A model generated the notes under the pieces. The model was not told the DNA's origin. It was given only the letters and a program-made list of their open reading frames with translations, and ran no database searches. Below, piece after piece: positions 1-9,930 of a stretch of 64,000 nucleotides of DNA. This DNA comes from Enterobacter sp. Cy-643. GTDB taxonomy: Bacteria; Pseudomonadota; Gammaproteobacteria; Enterobacterales; Enterobacteriaceae. Where the stretch lies: the NCBI RefSeq assembly GCF_011752815.1, contig NZ_VWWV01000002.1, positions 620,001-684,000 of the forward strand, written 5' to 3'. A program made the translations under genes and the position numbers. The first letter of the stretch is position 1. Each line of letters starts with the position of its first letter.

Positions 1-171
1 CTTGCCCCAGAATTTGGTCATATCTTTATAAATTTGCTTACCTGACAGCACATAGACCGTTTCCATGATGGCCAGTAAAAACGCCATACCTAGCGTCAGC
101 GGCACAAACAGGAAGTGGTACATCGCGGTCAAGGCAAACTGTAAGCGCGACAGTTCGACAATATCAAACAT
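1..171 (-). CDS. cydA: Cytochrome bd-I ubiquinol oxidase subunit I, N-terminal part (cut by window edge)
   Basis: Only the first 57 codons lie in the window. The protein begins [12 protein letters not shown] and continues through the first membrane segment, matching the start of E. coli CydA. CydA is the heme-carrying inner-membrane subunit of the oxidase that passes electrons from ubiquinol to oxygen under low aeration; the N-terminal region contributes a heme ligand in this family. The ATG at 171 is preceded on the minus strand by a GGAGTC ribosome-binding site. The long upstream region carries FNR- and ArcA-like sites, as expected for cyd control. Confidence 0.95.
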   Translation of the reverse strand, partial: MFDIVELSRLQFALTAMYHFLFVPLTLGMAFLLAIMETVYVLSGKQIYKDMTKFWGK

Positions 172-913
172 CTTGACTCCTTGCTCTTCGCATGAAGACT
201 TCGACTGTGGTTCACCGGGAGGTTCACCACAAGCATGCCCTAATACAAATACATTCGCTTCCAGTCCCCTTTTTCTCGCCCACTTTATTCAAATGTGAAA
301 TCAAAAGGTGAAAGGTTACAAACACGTTAATTAAATCAAAAATAACCCGTAATTATATTACCCTGCAATTCCCTTACAATAAACAGGTCTTTGCTTAATG
401 TTTTTTACGTTTTACGACGGCGATCAATTTATAGCTAAAACACCGTTATTCGGCCAGTTTGATCTGCAGCAATTTTGCCCCTTTATACACCGCAACGCCA
501 GCTTTAAACATTGATCCAAAACAATTTACATTGGCAATGTTAATTATTTTTCAATAGAGAATTAATCGTGAATTTGTTGTTAACGATATGTTTTAACGCT
601 TCGCTCGAGGTTAATTTAATGACGCTTATTCTCAACATATAGCGAATATTTAAAGCCAAACCTTCAACTTTCTCTGTATCCACGAGGTCATCTTTACACT
701 ATTTATTCGCTATCTTTTGGCGTGATTTTGGCATCCTCTTTTTAACATTCACAAATAATTCACTTTTGATATAAATTAAATTAACAAATCATTATTTTTT
801 ATAAGGTTACAGCGAGAAAATATCGCAAAGGGAAATCATTCAGGAAAAAAATAGATACGAAGGAATGCGCAATACAGGGCAAAGAGAAGCGGGGATAACT
901 AAGGCAGAAACAT
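172..913 (-). promoter_or_regulatory. Long cydA upstream control region, no gene
   Basis: About 740 bases separate cydA from the end of the suc operon. The stretch is strongly A/T rich, unlike the surrounding genes, and has no credible reading frame. It holds many GTTAATTA-like stretches (near 327, 538, 575, 610 and 775) that resemble ArcA-binding direct repeats, plus an FNR-like palindrome at 511-524. In E. coli cydAB is activated by ArcA and repressed by FNR from several promoters upstream. The mngR-mngA-mngB genes that lie here in K-12 are absent. I did not assign transcription start sites. Confidence 0.6.
511..524 (-). promoter_or_regulatory. FNR-like binding site upstream of cydA
   Basis: TTGATCCAAAACAA fits the FNR consensus TTGAT-N4-ATCAA with one mismatch. 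It lies about 340 bases before the cydA start, similar to the distance expected for FNR sites that repress the distal cyd promoter in E. coli. The assignment is by motif only. Confidence 0.5.
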
Positions 914-936
914 AAAAAAGGCCACCCAGGGTGGCC
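914..936 (-). terminator. Intrinsic terminator of the sdh-suc operon
   Basis: On the minus strand GGCCACCCTGGGTGGCC forms a near-perfect palindrome followed by TTTTTT. It ends the long leftward sdhCDAB-sucABCD transcript and would be the 3' end of the candidate SdhX RNA. Confidence 0.85.
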
Positions 937-991
937 AACCATGTCGAACACTTATTATTACTGTTTCCCCCGCTTGCGCGGGGGCATCTGC
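914..991 (-). ncRNA. sdhX: Candidate SdhX-type sRNA from the suc operon 3' UTR
   Basis: In E. coli and Salmonella the 3' end of the sdhCDAB-sucABCD transcript is processed into the Hfq-dependent sRNA SdhX (RybD). Here the bases right after the sucD stop, read on the minus strand, hold a GC hairpin (CCCCCGC/GCGGGGG at 967-984), an unpaired A/U-rich linker (TAATAATAAGTG) and a perfect terminator hairpin ending in six U. That layout fits a 3'-UTR-derived Hfq sRNA. The identification rests on position and architecture, not on a base-by-base match to the known RNA. Confidence 0.5.
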
Positions 992-1864
992 TTACTGCGG
1001 CAGAATAGCTTTCAGCGCATCGCCAATGTCGGCGAGGCTGCGAACGGTTTTCACGCCAGCGGCTTCCAGAGCAGCAAATTTTTCGTCCGCCGTCCCCTTA
1101 CCACCCGCGATGATGGCGCCCGCGTGGCCCATACGTTTGCCTTTAGGCGCGGTCACACCGGCAATGTAGCCCACAACAGGTTTGGTCACGTGCTCTTTGA
1201 TATAGGCAGCCGCTTCTTCTTCCGCGCTCCCGCCGATTTCACCGATCATCACAATGGCTTCGGTTTTCGGGTCTGCCTGGAACATCTTCAGGATATCGAT
1301 GAAGTTAGAGCCTGGAATCGGGTCACCGCCGATACCGACGCAGGTTGACTGGCCGAGGCCGATGTCAGTTGTCTGCTTCACGGCTTCATAGGTCAGCGTC
1401 CCGGAACGGGAAACGATGCCCACTTTGCCCGGCAGGTGAATATGGCCCGGCATGATGCCGATTTTGCATTCGCCTGGGGTGATAACGCCCGGGCAGTTTG
1501 GTCCGATCATGCGCACGCCAGCTTCATCCAGCGCCACTTTCACGGTCAGCATATCCAGCGTAGGGATACCTTCAGTAATGGTGATAATCAGCTTAATGCC
1601 CGCATCAATCGCTTCCAGGATGGAGTCTTTGCAGAACGGGGCTGGAACGTAGATAACGGAAGCGGTCGCGCCGGTAGCTTCAACGGCTTCACGCACGGTA
1701 TTGAATACCGGCAGACCCAGATGTTCAGTACCGCCTTTGCCTGGCGTTACGCCGCCAACCATTTGCGTACCGTAGGCAATCGCCTGTTCGGAGTGGAAAG
1801 TCCCCTGGCTGCCGGTAAAGCCCTGGCAAATTACCTTGGTGTTTTTATCGATCAAAATGGACAT
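992..1864 (-). CDS. sucD: Succinyl-CoA synthetase subunit alpha
   Basis: SucD pairs with SucC to convert succinyl-CoA, ADP or GDP and phosphate to succinate, NTP and CoA in the TCA cycle. At 290 aa it has the family length. The N-terminal half is the CoA-binding Rossmann domain (GFTGSQG near residue 15). The C-terminal ligase domain carries the GHAG loop with the phosphorylated histidine at about residue 247, followed by a glycine-rich GGKGTADE stretch. The ATG overlaps the sucC stop by one base, so the pair is translationally coupled. It is the last gene of the leftward sdh-suc operon. Confidence 0.98.
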   Translation of the reverse strand: MSILIDKNTKVICQGFTGSQGTFHSEQAIAYGTQMVGGVTPGKGGTEHLGLPVFNTVREAVEATGATASVIYVPAPFCKDSILEAIDAGIKLIITITEGIPTLDMLTVKVALDEAGVRMIGPNCPGVITPGECKIGIMPGHIHLPGKVGIVSRSGTLTYEAVKQTTDIGLGQSTCVGIGGDPIPGSNFIDILKMFQADPKTEAIVMIGEIGGSAEEEAAAYIKEHVTKPVVGYIAGVTAPKGKRMGHAGAIIAGGKGTADEKFAALEAAGVKTVRSLADIGDALKAILPQ

Positions 1865-3030
1865 TATTTCCCCTCCACGGCAGCAACAACCTGCTGTGCT
1901 GCGTCCGTCAGACTTTTCGCTGCAATGATGTTCAGGCCGCTATCTGCCAGTTTTTTGGCGCCCAGTTCGGCGTTGTTACCTTCCAGACGCACCACCACCG
2001 GCACGTTAACGCCCACTTCAGCTACCGCGCCAATGATGCCGTCGGCAATCAGGTCGCAGCGAACGATACCGCCGAAAATGTTCACCAGAACGGCTTTGAC
2101 TTTGTCATCTGACAGGATGATTTTGAACGCTTCGGTAACGCGCTCTTTGGTCGCACCGCCGCCCACGTCGAGGAAGTTAGCCGGCTCGCCGCCGTGCAGC
2201 TTAACGATGTCCATGGTGCCCATTGCCAGGCCCGCACCGTTAACCATACAGCCGATGTTACCGTCCAGCGCCACGTAGTTCAGTTCCCACTGTGCAGCCT
2301 GAGCTTCACGCGGGTCTTCCTGAGACTGGTCGCGCATTTCACGCAGATCCGGCTGGCGGAACAGCGCGTTACCGTCAGCGCCCAGTTTGCCGTCGAGGCA
2401 GATCAGATCGCCCTGCTTAGTGATCACCAGCGGGTTGATTTCGATCAGCGCCAGGTCACGCTCGAGGAAGATAGTCGCCAGACCCATAAAGATCTTGGTG
2501 AACTGCTGAACCTGCTTACCTTCCAGACCCAGTTTGAACGCCAGTTCACGACCCTGATAAGGCATAGGACCCGCCAGCGGATCCAGCGCAACTTTGTGGA
2601 TCAGGTGCGGCGTTTCTTCCGCGACTTTCTCGATTTCCACGCCGCCTTCGGTGGAGGCCATGAAGACCACGCGACGAGAACTACGGTCAACCACCGCGCC
2701 CAGATACAGCTCTTTGTCGATGTCGGTTGCAGCTTCAACCAGAATCTGGTGTACAGGCTGGCCGTTAGCGTCCGTTTGGTAAGTCACCAGACGTTTGCCC
2801 AGCCAGTGCTCAGCAAAAGCACGAATGTCTTCTTTACTGTTAACCACTTTCACACCGCCCGCTTTACCGCGGCCACCGGCATGAACCTGACATTTCACCA
2901 CCCAAGGACCCGCGCCAATTTTAGAGGCGGCTTCTTCCGCTTCACGCGGTGTGGTGCAGGCGTAACCGACGGGTGCCGGCAAACCATACCGAGCAAACAA
3001 CTGTTTCGCCTGATATTCGTGTAAGTTCAT
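1864..3030 (-). CDS. sucC: Succinyl-CoA synthetase subunit beta (ADP-forming)
   Basis: The 388-aa beta subunit binds the nucleotide and completes the succinyl-CoA synthetase dimer with SucD. Residues 1 to about 240 form the ATP-grasp domain ([12 protein letters not shown] start; [16 protein letters not shown] nucleotide-binding segment). The C-terminal CoA-ligase domain shows [11 protein letters not shown], the GGGATKE loop and [10 protein letters not shown]. Length and start equal those of E. coli. The gene follows sucB after about 100 bases that contain a stable hairpin and overlaps sucD by one base. Confidence 0.98.
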   Translation of the reverse strand: MNLHEYQAKQLFARYGLPAPVGYACTTPREAEEAASKIGAGPWVVKCQVHAGGRGKAGGVKVVNSKEDIRAFAEHWLGKRLVTYQTDANGQPVHQILVEAATDIDKELYLGAVVDRSSRRVVFMASTEGGVEIEKVAEETPHLIHKVALDPLAGPMPYQGRELAFKLGLEGKQVQQFTKIFMGLATIFLERDLALIEINPLVITKQGDLICLDGKLGADGNALFRQPDLREMRDQSQEDPREAQAAQWELNYVALDGNIGCMVNGAGLAMGTMDIVKLHGGEPANFLDVGGGATKERVTEAFKIILSDDKVKAVLVNIFGGIVRCDLIADGIIGAVAEVGVNVPVVVRLEGNNAELGAKKLADSGLNIIAAKSLTDAAQQVVAAVEGK

Positions 3031-3092
3031 GAGTTCTATCCATCCAGATAAAGAGCATTAATGCTCGGGGTAAGGTTAGATTTGGTTGTAGG

Positions 3093-3114
3093 GGCGGGTG
3101 TCATCGCACCCGCC
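3093..3114 (-). other. Intercistronic hairpin between sucB and sucC
   Basis: GGCGGGTG and CACCCGCC form an 8-bp GC-rich stem with a six-base loop in the 98-base sucB-sucC spacer. No U tract follows on the minus strand, so it is not an intrinsic terminator. It may protect or punctuate the operon mRNA. Confidence 0.6.
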
Positions 3115-3128
3115 AGAGTCTTATTCGA

Positions 3129-4355
3129 CTACACGTCCAACAGCAGACGAGTTGGATCTTCCAGTAGCTCTTTAATCGCTACCAGGTAACCCACGGACTC
3201 GCGGCCATCGATCAGACGGTGATCGTAAGAGAGCGCCAGGTACATCATCGGCAGGATCTCAACTTTACCGTCAACCGCCATTGGGCGGTCTTTGATGGCG
3301 TGCATACCCAGGATCGCGCTCTGCGGTGGGTTGATGATTGGCGTAGACATCAGAGAACCGAAGACGCCACCGTTGGTGATGGTGAAGTTACCGCCGGTCA
3401 GCTCTTCCACGGTCAGTTTGCCGTCACGGCCTTTCACCGCCAGCTCTTTGATGCGTTTTTCGATGTCGGCCATGCCCAGGGTATCAACGTCTTTCAGCAC
3501 TGGGGTCACCAGGCCGCGCGGGGTCGAAACCGCGATGCTGACATCAAAGTAGTTGTGGTAAACCACGTCTTCGCCGTCGATGGAAGCATTCACTTCCGGA
3601 TAGCGTTTCAGCGCTTCAACAACCGCTTTGATGTAGAAGGACATGAAGCCCAGACGCACGCCGTGGCGTTTCTCAAACGCTTCACCGTACTGCTTACGCA
3701 GTTCCATGATTGGCTTCATGTTCACTTCGTTGAAAGTAGTGAGCATGGCGGTAGAATTTTTCGCTTCCAGCAGACGCTCGGCTACGCGCTTGCGCAGGCG
3801 GGTCATCGGCACGCGTTTTTCGCTGCGGCCAGCCAGTGGCGCAACCGGCGCCTGAGTGGCTTCGGCGGCTTTTGCCTGTGCAGGCTGTTTGGCTTTCGCT
3901 TCGCTCAGGTGTTTTTCAACATCTTCACGAGTGATACGGCCACCTACGCCGCTGCCTTTAATCGCGCTGGCGTCGAGATCGTTCTCTGCGATCAGGCGGC
4001 GAATAGCCGGGCTGAGGGCATCATTACTCTGCTCTTCCAGAGAAGCCTGCTGGCGCTGGGCCGGAGTAGACTCTTTGGTATCAGCTTTTGCGGAGGTTTC
4101 TTTCCCGCCGCTGTTGCCTTCACGCAGGCGACCCAGAATCTGACGAGAGGTCACGGTGGTGCCTTCGTCTTCCAGTACCGCATCCAGAATGCCGTCCGCA
4201 GAAGCGGGTACTTCCAGTACCACTTTGTCAGTTTCGATTTCAACCAGCACTTCGTCACGTTTGACGCTGTCGCCCGGTTTTTTATGCCAGGTTGCCACTG
4301 TCGCGTCGGCTACGGACTCAGGCAGGTCAGGAACTAGAATATCTACGCTACTCAT
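3129..4355 (-). CDS. sucB: Dihydrolipoyllysine succinyltransferase (E2 of 2-oxoglutarate dehydrogenase)
   Basis: SucB is the core of the 2-oxoglutarate dehydrogenase complex and transfers the succinyl group from lipoate to CoA. Three modules are visible in 408 aa: a lipoyl domain with the modified lysine at K44 in [11 protein letters not shown]; an Ala/Lys/Gln-rich linker and the peripheral subunit-binding domain around residues 110-150 ([13 protein letters not shown]); and the catalytic domain ending with the HRLIDG motif (H379, D383). It is three residues longer than I recall for E. coli, the difference lying in the linker. It lies 15 bases after sucA. Confidence 0.98.
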   Translation of the reverse strand: MSSVDILVPDLPESVADATVATWHKKPGDSVKRDEVLVEIETDKVVLEVPASADGILDAVLEDEGTTVTSRQILGRLREGNSGGKETSAKADTKESTPAQRQQASLEEQSNDALSPAIRRLIAENDLDASAIKGSGVGGRITREDVEKHLSEAKAKQPAQAKAAEATQAPVAPLAGRSEKRVPMTRLRKRVAERLLEAKNSTAMLTTFNEVNMKPIMELRKQYGEAFEKRHGVRLGFMSFYIKAVVEALKRYPEVNASIDGEDVVYHNYFDVSIAVSTPRGLVTPVLKDVDTLGMADIEKRIKELAVKGRDGKLTVEELTGGNFTITNGGVFGSLMSTPIINPPQSAILGMHAIKDRPMAVDGKVEILPMMYLALSYDHRLIDGRESVGYLVAIKELLEDPTRLLLDV

Positions 4356-4370
4356 TATTTATCCTTTAAT

Positions 4371-7178
4371 TTATTCGACGTTCAGCGCGTCATTAACCAG
4401 ATCTTGCTGTTGCTTCTGGTGAACGGACATATACCCTACCGCCGGAGAGGCGGAGGCCGGGCGACCTGCATAACGCAGAGCGGACCCAAACGGAATCACT
4501 TCGCGGAAGTGGTGCTGGCTGCAGTACCAGGCGCCCTGGTTTAGCGGCTCTTCCTGACACCAGACGAAGTCGTGTACGTGCGCGAACGGCTTCAGCGCTT
4601 CCTGTACCGCCTGATGCGGGAACGGATAGAGCTGCTCGATACGCACAATCGCCACATCCTTCTGGTCATTCTTACGGCGCTGTTCAAGCAGGTCGTAGTA
4701 CACCTTACCGGAACACAGAACAACGCGCTTAACGTCTTTCGGATCCAGTTCGTCAATCTCACCAATGGCCGGCAGGAACGTGCCGTTGGCCAGCTCGTCG
4801 AGGCTGGATACCGCCAGCGGGTGACGCAGCAGAGATTTCGGTGACATCACCACCAGCGGACGGCGCATCCCGCGCAGCGCCTGACGACGCAGCATGTGAT
4901 AAACCTGAGCCGGCGTTGACGGCACGCAAACCTGCATGTTCTGCTCGGCGCACAGCTGGAGGTAACGCTCCAGGCGCGCGGAAGAGTGCTCTGGCCCCTG
5001 CCCTTCATAGCCGTGCGGCAGCAGCATCACCAGGCCACACATACGGCCCCATTTCTGCTCGCCGGAGCTGATGAACTGGTCAATGACAACCTGGGCTCCG
5101 TTGGCGAAGTCACCGAACTGCGCTTCCCAGATGGTCAGGGTGCGAGGTTCTGCCGTGGCGTAACCATACTCAAAGGCCAGAACCGCTTCTTCAGACAGCA
5201 CGGAATCCCAGACTTTGAAGATGCCCTGACTGTTGTGAACGTGCGCCAGCGGCGTATAGGTAGAACCGTTAGTCTGGTTATGGATCACGGCGTGGCGGTG
5301 GAAGAATGTCCCACGTCCGGCATCTTCCCCGGACAGACGAACGGACACGCCTTCATCTACCAGCGTTGCATAAGCCAAGTTCTCCGCTGCACCCCAGTCG
5401 AACAGCTTGTTGCCGTTCGCCATGTCCTGACGGTCGCTGTAGATTTTCGCCACGCGGGACTGCATTTCTACGGCTTCCGGCACGGTGCTGATACGCTTAG
5501 CCAGTTCCTGAACACGCTTCATCTCAACTTTGTTCGGGTAGCTTTCGTCCCACTCGTGGTTGAGGTACGGCGACCAGGTAAAGGAGTGCATGTTCATCGG
5601 ACGCCATTCGTTGACGACGCATTCGCCGGCATCCAGCGCATCGCGGTACAGATTCACCATTTCGGTGGCATCTTCCAGCGTGGCCAGTTTGTCCTGCTCC
5701 AGCTTGTCAGCATAGATCTTACGCGGGGTCGGATGTTTTTTGATTTTCTGGTACATCACCGGCTGCGTTGCGCTTGGCTCATCAGCTTCGTTATGACCGT
5801 GGCGACGGTAGCAAACCAGATCGATAAACACGTCGCGTTTGAAGGTATTACGGAAGTCCAGCGCCAGACGAGTCACGAAGGCAACGGCTTCAGGGTCATC
5901 CGCATTGACGTGGAAAATCGGCGCCATCACCATCTTACCGATATCGGTACAGTACGGCGTGGAGCGAGCATCCAGCGGGTTTGAGGTGGTGAAACCAATC
6001 TGGTTGTTAATAACGATACGTACGGTACCGCCCACTTCGTAACCACGCGCTTTGGACATGTTCAGGGTTTCCTGAACGACACCCTGCCCGGCTACCGCGG
6101 CATCACCGTGAATGGTGATCGGCAGTACCTGGTTGCTGCCAGGCTTATCCAGACGATCCAGACGCGCACGCACGGAGCCGATAACCACCGGGCTAACGAT
6201 TTCCAGGTGAGACGGGTTGAACGCCAGCGCCAGGTGAACCAGGCCGCCTTCGGTTTCAACATCGGAAGAGAAGCCCATGTGGTACTTCACGTCACCGGTG
6301 CCGAGGTGCTCTTTATGTTTACCGGCAAATTCGTCAAACAGATCCTGCGGTTTTTTACCCAGCACGTTGATCAGCACGTTAAGACGACCGCGGTGCGCCA
6401 TACCCAGCACCACTTCGCGCGTGCCGCTCTTACCGGCATGGCGAATCATCTCTTTGAGCATCGGTACCAGCGCGTCACCGCCTTCCAGCGAGAAGCGTTT
6501 CGCCCCAGGGAATTTCGCGCCCAGGTAACGTTCCAGACCTTCAGCTGCAGTCAGCTCGCTCAGGAAGCGCTTTTTCTCTTCCGGCGTGAAGGTTGACTGA
6601 CCCACCACAGATTCAATGCGCTGCTGGATCCAGCGTTTCTCTTCCGTGTTGGTAATGTGCATGTATTCGGCGCCGATAGAGCCGCCGTAGGTTTGTTGCA
6701 GAGCGTCAATCAGGTCCGCAAGCTTCATGGTTTCTTTGCCGCTGGCAAAAGAACCCACGTTAAAGCTCTGCTGCAGATCCTCATCCGTCAGGTTATGGAA
6801 AGCAGGATCCAGATCGGGAACGGATTCTTGTTTCCACAGGCCAAGCGGATCAAGATTTGCTGCCTGATGCCCGCGGAAGCGCCAGGCGTTGATCAGCTGC
6901 AGAACCTTAACTTGCTTAACGTCAGTATCAGGATCGGTGATTGCGGTGGAGTAACGTGAGGCATCCTTCGCCAGACGACGGAAATAATCACGCGTTTTTG
7001 AATGGAATTGATCCGGTCTGGCTCCGGTGCCAGGTAACTGCTGGAACATCGTGCGCCAGTGCGCATCAACAGAGTCAGGATCGGTTAAGAAGTCTTCATA
7101 GAGCTGCTCTATGTAGGACTGGTTTGCGCCCGCCAGCCAGGAAGAGTCCAGCCAGGGCTTCATCGCGCCGTTCTGCAT
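4371..7178 (-). CDS. sucA: 2-oxoglutarate dehydrogenase E1 component
   Basis: SucA is the thiamine-diphosphate-dependent decarboxylase that commits 2-oxoglutarate to succinyl-CoA. At 935 aa it matches the family (933 in E. coli) and starts MQNGAMKPWLDSSWLAG, the conserved E2-binding N terminus. The ThDP/Mg site is seen as IHGDAAVAGQG through VINNQIGFTTSN. LGMAHRGRLNVL and YRRHGHNEADEPS are further active-site stretches. Transcription comes from the sdh promoter through the sdhB-sucA spacer and, in E. coli, also from a weak local promoter. Confidence 0.98.
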   Translation of the reverse strand: MQNGAMKPWLDSSWLAGANQSYIEQLYEDFLTDPDSVDAHWRTMFQQLPGTGARPDQFHSKTRDYFRRLAKDASRYSTAITDPDTDVKQVKVLQLINAWRFRGHQAANLDPLGLWKQESVPDLDPAFHNLTDEDLQQSFNVGSFASGKETMKLADLIDALQQTYGGSIGAEYMHITNTEEKRWIQQRIESVVGQSTFTPEEKKRFLSELTAAEGLERYLGAKFPGAKRFSLEGGDALVPMLKEMIRHAGKSGTREVVLGMAHRGRLNVLINVLGKKPQDLFDEFAGKHKEHLGTGDVKYHMGFSSDVETEGGLVHLALAFNPSHLEIVSPVVIGSVRARLDRLDKPGSNQVLPITIHGDAAVAGQGVVQETLNMSKARGYEVGGTVRIVINNQIGFTTSNPLDARSTPYCTDIGKMVMAPIFHVNADDPEAVAFVTRLALDFRNTFKRDVFIDLVCYRRHGHNEADEPSATQPVMYQKIKKHPTPRKIYADKLEQDKLATLEDATEMVNLYRDALDAGECVVNEWRPMNMHSFTWSPYLNHEWDESYPNKVEMKRVQELAKRISTVPEAVEMQSRVAKIYSDRQDMANGNKLFDWGAAENLAYATLVDEGVSVRLSGEDAGRGTFFHRHAVIHNQTNGSTYTPLAHVHNSQGIFKVWDSVLSEEAVLAFEYGYATAEPRTLTIWEAQFGDFANGAQVVIDQFISSGEQKWGRMCGLVMLLPHGYEGQGPEHSSARLERYLQLCAEQNMQVCVPSTPAQVYHMLRRQALRGMRRPLVVMSPKSLLRHPLAVSSLDELANGTFLPAIGEIDELDPKDVKRVVLCSGKVYYDLLEQRRKNDQKDVAIVRIEQLYPFPHQAVQEALKPFAHVHDFVWCQEEPLNQGAWYCSQHHFREVIPFGSALRYAGRPASASPAVGYMSVHQKQQQDLVNDALNVE

Positions 7179-7302
7179 CGTGATCCCTTAAGCAAATTTA
7201 TGCTTATTTCGCCGTGGATAACTATAACGCACACCGTAGGGTATACAGGTATACGTTCCAGGGTTCACTTTCTTCGAGCCTGTTGCCGTGGAGGGCGGCC
7301 CG

Positions 7303-7365
7303 CGAAGGAACCTTTAAAAACTGTCTCTATACAGGATTCTGTAGGGCAGTTTTTAAAGATTTCCT
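7303..7365. repeat. Long imperfect inverted repeat in the sdhB-sucA spacer
   Basis: Twelve-base arms (CTTTAAAAACTG at 7312-7323 and CAGTTTTTAAAG at 7347-7358) are perfectly complementary. An inner ACAG/CTGT stem with a four-base loop (7331-7342) and partly matching AGGAA/TTCCT flanks extend them. The structure would form a long stem-loop in the sdh-suc mRNA. There is no strand-specific U tract, so it is not an ordinary terminator; it could be a small mobile-derived palindrome or an mRNA-processing signal. Confidence 0.6.
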
Positions 7366-7373
7366 GCAATCTG

Positions 7374-7424
7374 TTCCTCTCCCAAAGGGGAGAGGGCCAG
7401 GGCGAGAGGAGCTGCGCTCCTCTC
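7374..7424. repeat. GC-rich REP-like palindromes after sdhB
   Basis: CTCTCCCAAAGGGGAGAGGGCCAGGG resembles, from memory, a motif dispersed in intergenic regions of Klebsiella and relatives, though I cannot name a family. Directly beside it a perfect 9-bp stem (GAGAGGAGC, loop TGC, GCTCCTCTC, 7404-7424) abuts the sdhB stop. Both would fold in the sdhCDAB-sucA transcript. REP-type hairpins at operon gene ends commonly stabilise upstream mRNA, which is an inference here. Confidence 0.5.
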
Positions 7425-7431
7425 TTATTAC

Positions 7432-8148
7432 TTAAGCGCTTTTCTGCAACAGCATCGACTTGATATGGCCGATAGCTTTCGTCGGGTTCAGGCCCTTAGG
7501 ACAAACGCTGACGCAGTTCATAATGCTGTGGCAGCGGAATACGCTGAAAGCATCGCTCAGGCCGTCCAGACGCGCGTCTGTTTCGGTGTCGCGGCTGTCG
7601 ATCAGGAAGCGATACGCAGCCAGCAAACCGGCCGGGCCGATAAACTTGTCCGGGTTCCACCAGAACGACGGGCAGGAAGTCGAGCAGCATGCGCAAAGAA
7701 TGCACTCGTACAAACCATCGAGCTTTTCACGCTGTTCAGGCGACTGCAAATGCTCGCGAGCGGGTGGATTTTGCCCATTATTCAACAAGTAAGGCTTAAT
7801 CTTCTCATATTGAGCATAGAATTGTCCCATGTCTACCACCAGATCGCGGATCACCGGCAGGCCAGGCAGAGGACGGATGACTATCTTCTGCTTGCCGTTG
7901 CCGAGCGCCGAGATTGGCGTGATACAGGCCAGCCCGTTTTTACCGTTCATGTTCAGGCCGTCGGAGCCACAAACGCCTTCACGGCACGAGCGACGGAAAG
8001 ACAGACTAGGATCTTTTTCTTTCAGCTGCATTAAAGCGTCTAGCAACATCATGTCGCGACCCTCTTCCGCTTCCAGGGTGTAATCCTGCATGCGCGGAGC
8101 GTCGTCTACATCCGGGTTATAACGATAAACTGAGAATTCGAGTTTCAT
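7432..8148 (-). CDS. sdhB: Succinate dehydrogenase iron-sulfur subunit
   Basis: SdhB carries electrons from the SdhA flavin to ubiquinone. All three cluster sites are present in 238 aa: [2Fe-2S] with C55, C60, D63 and C75 (the Asp at the third position is also seen in E. coli); [4Fe-4S] in the CILCACCSTSCP segment (C149, C152, C155); and [3Fe-4S] with the last cysteines in CHSIMNCVSVCPKG. It lies 15 bases after sdhA. The following 253-base spacer holds two inverted-repeat structures before sucA. Confidence 0.98.
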   Translation of the reverse strand: MKLEFSVYRYNPDVDDAPRMQDYTLEAEEGRDMMLLDALMQLKEKDPSLSFRRSCREGVCGSDGLNMNGKNGLACITPISALGNGKQKIVIRPLPGLPVIRDLVVDMGQFYAQYEKIKPYLLNNGQNPPAREHLQSPEQREKLDGLYECILCACCSTSCPSFWWNPDKFIGPAGLLAAYRFLIDSRDTETDARLDGLSDAFSVFRCHSIMNCVSVCPKGLNPTKAIGHIKSMLLQKSA

Positions 8149-8163
8149 TGTCCTGTCTCCGCA

Positions 8164-9930
8164 TTAATAAGTACGAATCTTCGGCGGGAACGCCGGACGC
8201 AGTTTCGGTTCCATGTTGACGCTACGACGCGTCATGGATTCCGTCTCTGGCAGATACAGGGAATGGCACAGCCAGTTTTCGTCATCACGCTCCGGGAAGT
8301 CGAAGCGGCTATGCGCGCCACGGCTCTCGGTACGGAAGTTTGCCGACACCGCAGTGGCGTAAGCGGTTTCCATCAGGTTATCCAGCTCAAGACACTCAAC
8401 GCGCTGAGTGTTGAATTCGCTGGAAGTGTCGTCCAGACGGGCGTTTTTCAGGCGCTCGCGGATTGCTTTCAGCTGTTCAAGCCCTTTGGCCATCGCGTCA
8501 CCTTCGCGGAACACCGAGAAGTTGTGCTGCATACATTCCTGCAGCGCTTTGCGGATTTCCACCGGATCTTCACCGTTACGGTTGCCGTTCCAGCGGTTGA
8601 GGCGCTCAAGGGAAGCATCGATTTCAGCGTCGGTTGCGTCAAGCAGATCGCCCTGCTCGGCAATGGATTCCTGCAGGTGCAGGCCAACAGCACGCCCGAA
8701 CACCACCAGGTCAAGCAGGGAGTTGCCGCCCAGACGGTTCGCACCGTGTACGGAAACACAGGCAATTTCGCCCACGGCGAACAAACCAGGGATAACCACA
8801 TCTTCGCCCTGCTCGTTCACGGTCAGCGCCTGACCGGTCACTTTGGTCGGAATACCGCCCATCATATAGTGACAGGTTGGAATAACCGGAATCGGCTCTT
8901 TCACCGGATCGACGTGGGCGAAGGTACGGGACAGTTCCAGAATGCCCGGCAGGCGGGATTCCAGCACTTCTTTACCCAGGTGGTCGAGTTTCAGTTTGGC
9001 GTGTGGACCCCACGGGCCATCACAACCGCGACCTTCACGGATTTCGATCATGATGGAGCGCGCCACCACGTCACGACCCGCCAGGTCTTTCGCATTCGGA
9101 GCATAACGCTCCATGAAGCGTTCGCCGTGTTTGTTCAGCAGGTAGCCGCCTTCACCACGGCAGCCTTCGGTGACCAGAACCCCCGCCCCGGCGATGCCGG
9201 TTGGGTGGAACTGCCACATTTCCATATCCTGCACCGGCACGCCAGCACGGATAGCCATGCCGACGCCGTCGCCGGTGTTGATGTGGGCGTTGGTTGTGGA
9301 CTGATAAATACGGCCTGCGCCGCCGGTTGCCAGCACGGTCGCGCGGGCTTTGAAGTAAACCACTTCCCCGGTTTCGATACACAGCGCAGTACAGCCAACC
9401 ACTGCGCCATCGGCGTTTTTCACCAGATCCAGCGCATACCACTCGGAGAAGATGGTGGTGTGGTTTTTCAGGTTCTGCTGATACAAGGTGTGCAGCAGCG
9501 CGTGGCCGGTACGGTCAGCGGCTGCTGCAGTACGTGCCGCCTGCTCGCCGCCGAAGTCTTTCGACTGGCCGCCGAACGGACGTTGATAAATGGTACCGTT
9601 TTCCAGACGGGAGAAAGGCAGGCCCATGTGGTCCAGTTCCAGAATCGCTTCCGGGCCGGTTTTACACATGTATTCGATGGCGTCCTGGTCACCGATGTAA
9701 TCGGAACCTTTTACCGTGTCGTACATGTGCCATTCCCAGTTATCTTCATGGGTATTACCGAGCGCAACGGTGATACCACCCTGCGCGGATACGGTATGGG
9801 AACGGGTCGGGAACACTTTAGAAAGCAGCGCACAGGTCTGGCCGCTCTGGGAAATCTGTAGCGCCGCGCGCATACCTGCGCCGCCGGCACCAATCACTAC
9901 AGCATCAAATTCTCTGACTGGCAGTTTCAT
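8164..9930 (-). CDS. sdhA: Succinate dehydrogenase flavoprotein subunit
   Basis: SdhA oxidises succinate to fumarate on covalently bound FAD. The chosen ATG at 9930 gives [19 protein letters not shown], 588 aa, equal to E. coli; a start four codons earlier is in frame but less likely. The FAD-binding GxGxxG lies at residues 14-19, the covalent flavin histidine is H45 in SHTVSAQGG, and active-site stretches include HPTGIAG and the GRGCDGPWG region. The start overlaps the sdhD stop by one base (TAATG), indicating coupled translation. Confidence 0.98.
   Translation of the reverse strand: MKLPVREFDAVVIGAGGAGMRAALQISQSGQTCALLSKVFPTRSHTVSAQGGITVALGNTHEDNWEWHMYDTVKGSDYIGDQDAIEYMCKTGPEAILELDHMGLPFSRLENGTIYQRPFGGQSKDFGGEQAARTAAAADRTGHALLHTLYQQNLKNHTTIFSEWYALDLVKNADGAVVGCTALCIETGEVVYFKARATVLATGGAGRIYQSTTNAHINTGDGVGMAIRAGVPVQDMEMWQFHPTGIAGAGVLVTEGCRGEGGYLLNKHGERFMERYAPNAKDLAGRDVVARSIMIEIREGRGCDGPWGPHAKLKLDHLGKEVLESRLPGILELSRTFAHVDPVKEPIPVIPTCHYMMGGIPTKVTGQALTVNEQGEDVVIPGLFAVGEIACVSVHGANRLGGNSLLDLVVFGRAVGLHLQESIAEQGDLLDATDAEIDASLERLNRWNGNRNGEDPVEIRKALQECMQHNFSVFREGDAMAKGLEQLKAIRERLKNARLDDTSSEFNTQRVECLELDNLMETAYATAVSANFRTESRGAHSRFDFPERDDENWLCHSLYLPETESMTRRSVNMEPKLRPAFPPKIRTY

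Noticed and set aside
172-913. Possible remnants of mngR/mngA/mngB or a mobile element in the cydA upstream region
   Set aside because: No frame, inverted terminal repeat or recognisable fragment was seen. The A/T-rich sequence fits a multi-promoter control region.
3093-3114. sucB-sucC hairpin as a terminator
   Set aside because: The stem is strong, but no U tract follows on the transcribed strand and the operon continues.
8263-9861. Long open frame on the plus strand opposite sdhA
   Set aside because: It is antisense to a fully conserved gene. Such frames arise from GC-rich third positions, and its translation has no recognisable family. The same holds for long antisense frames opposite sucB, pgm, glnS, nagE, kdpA and leuS.
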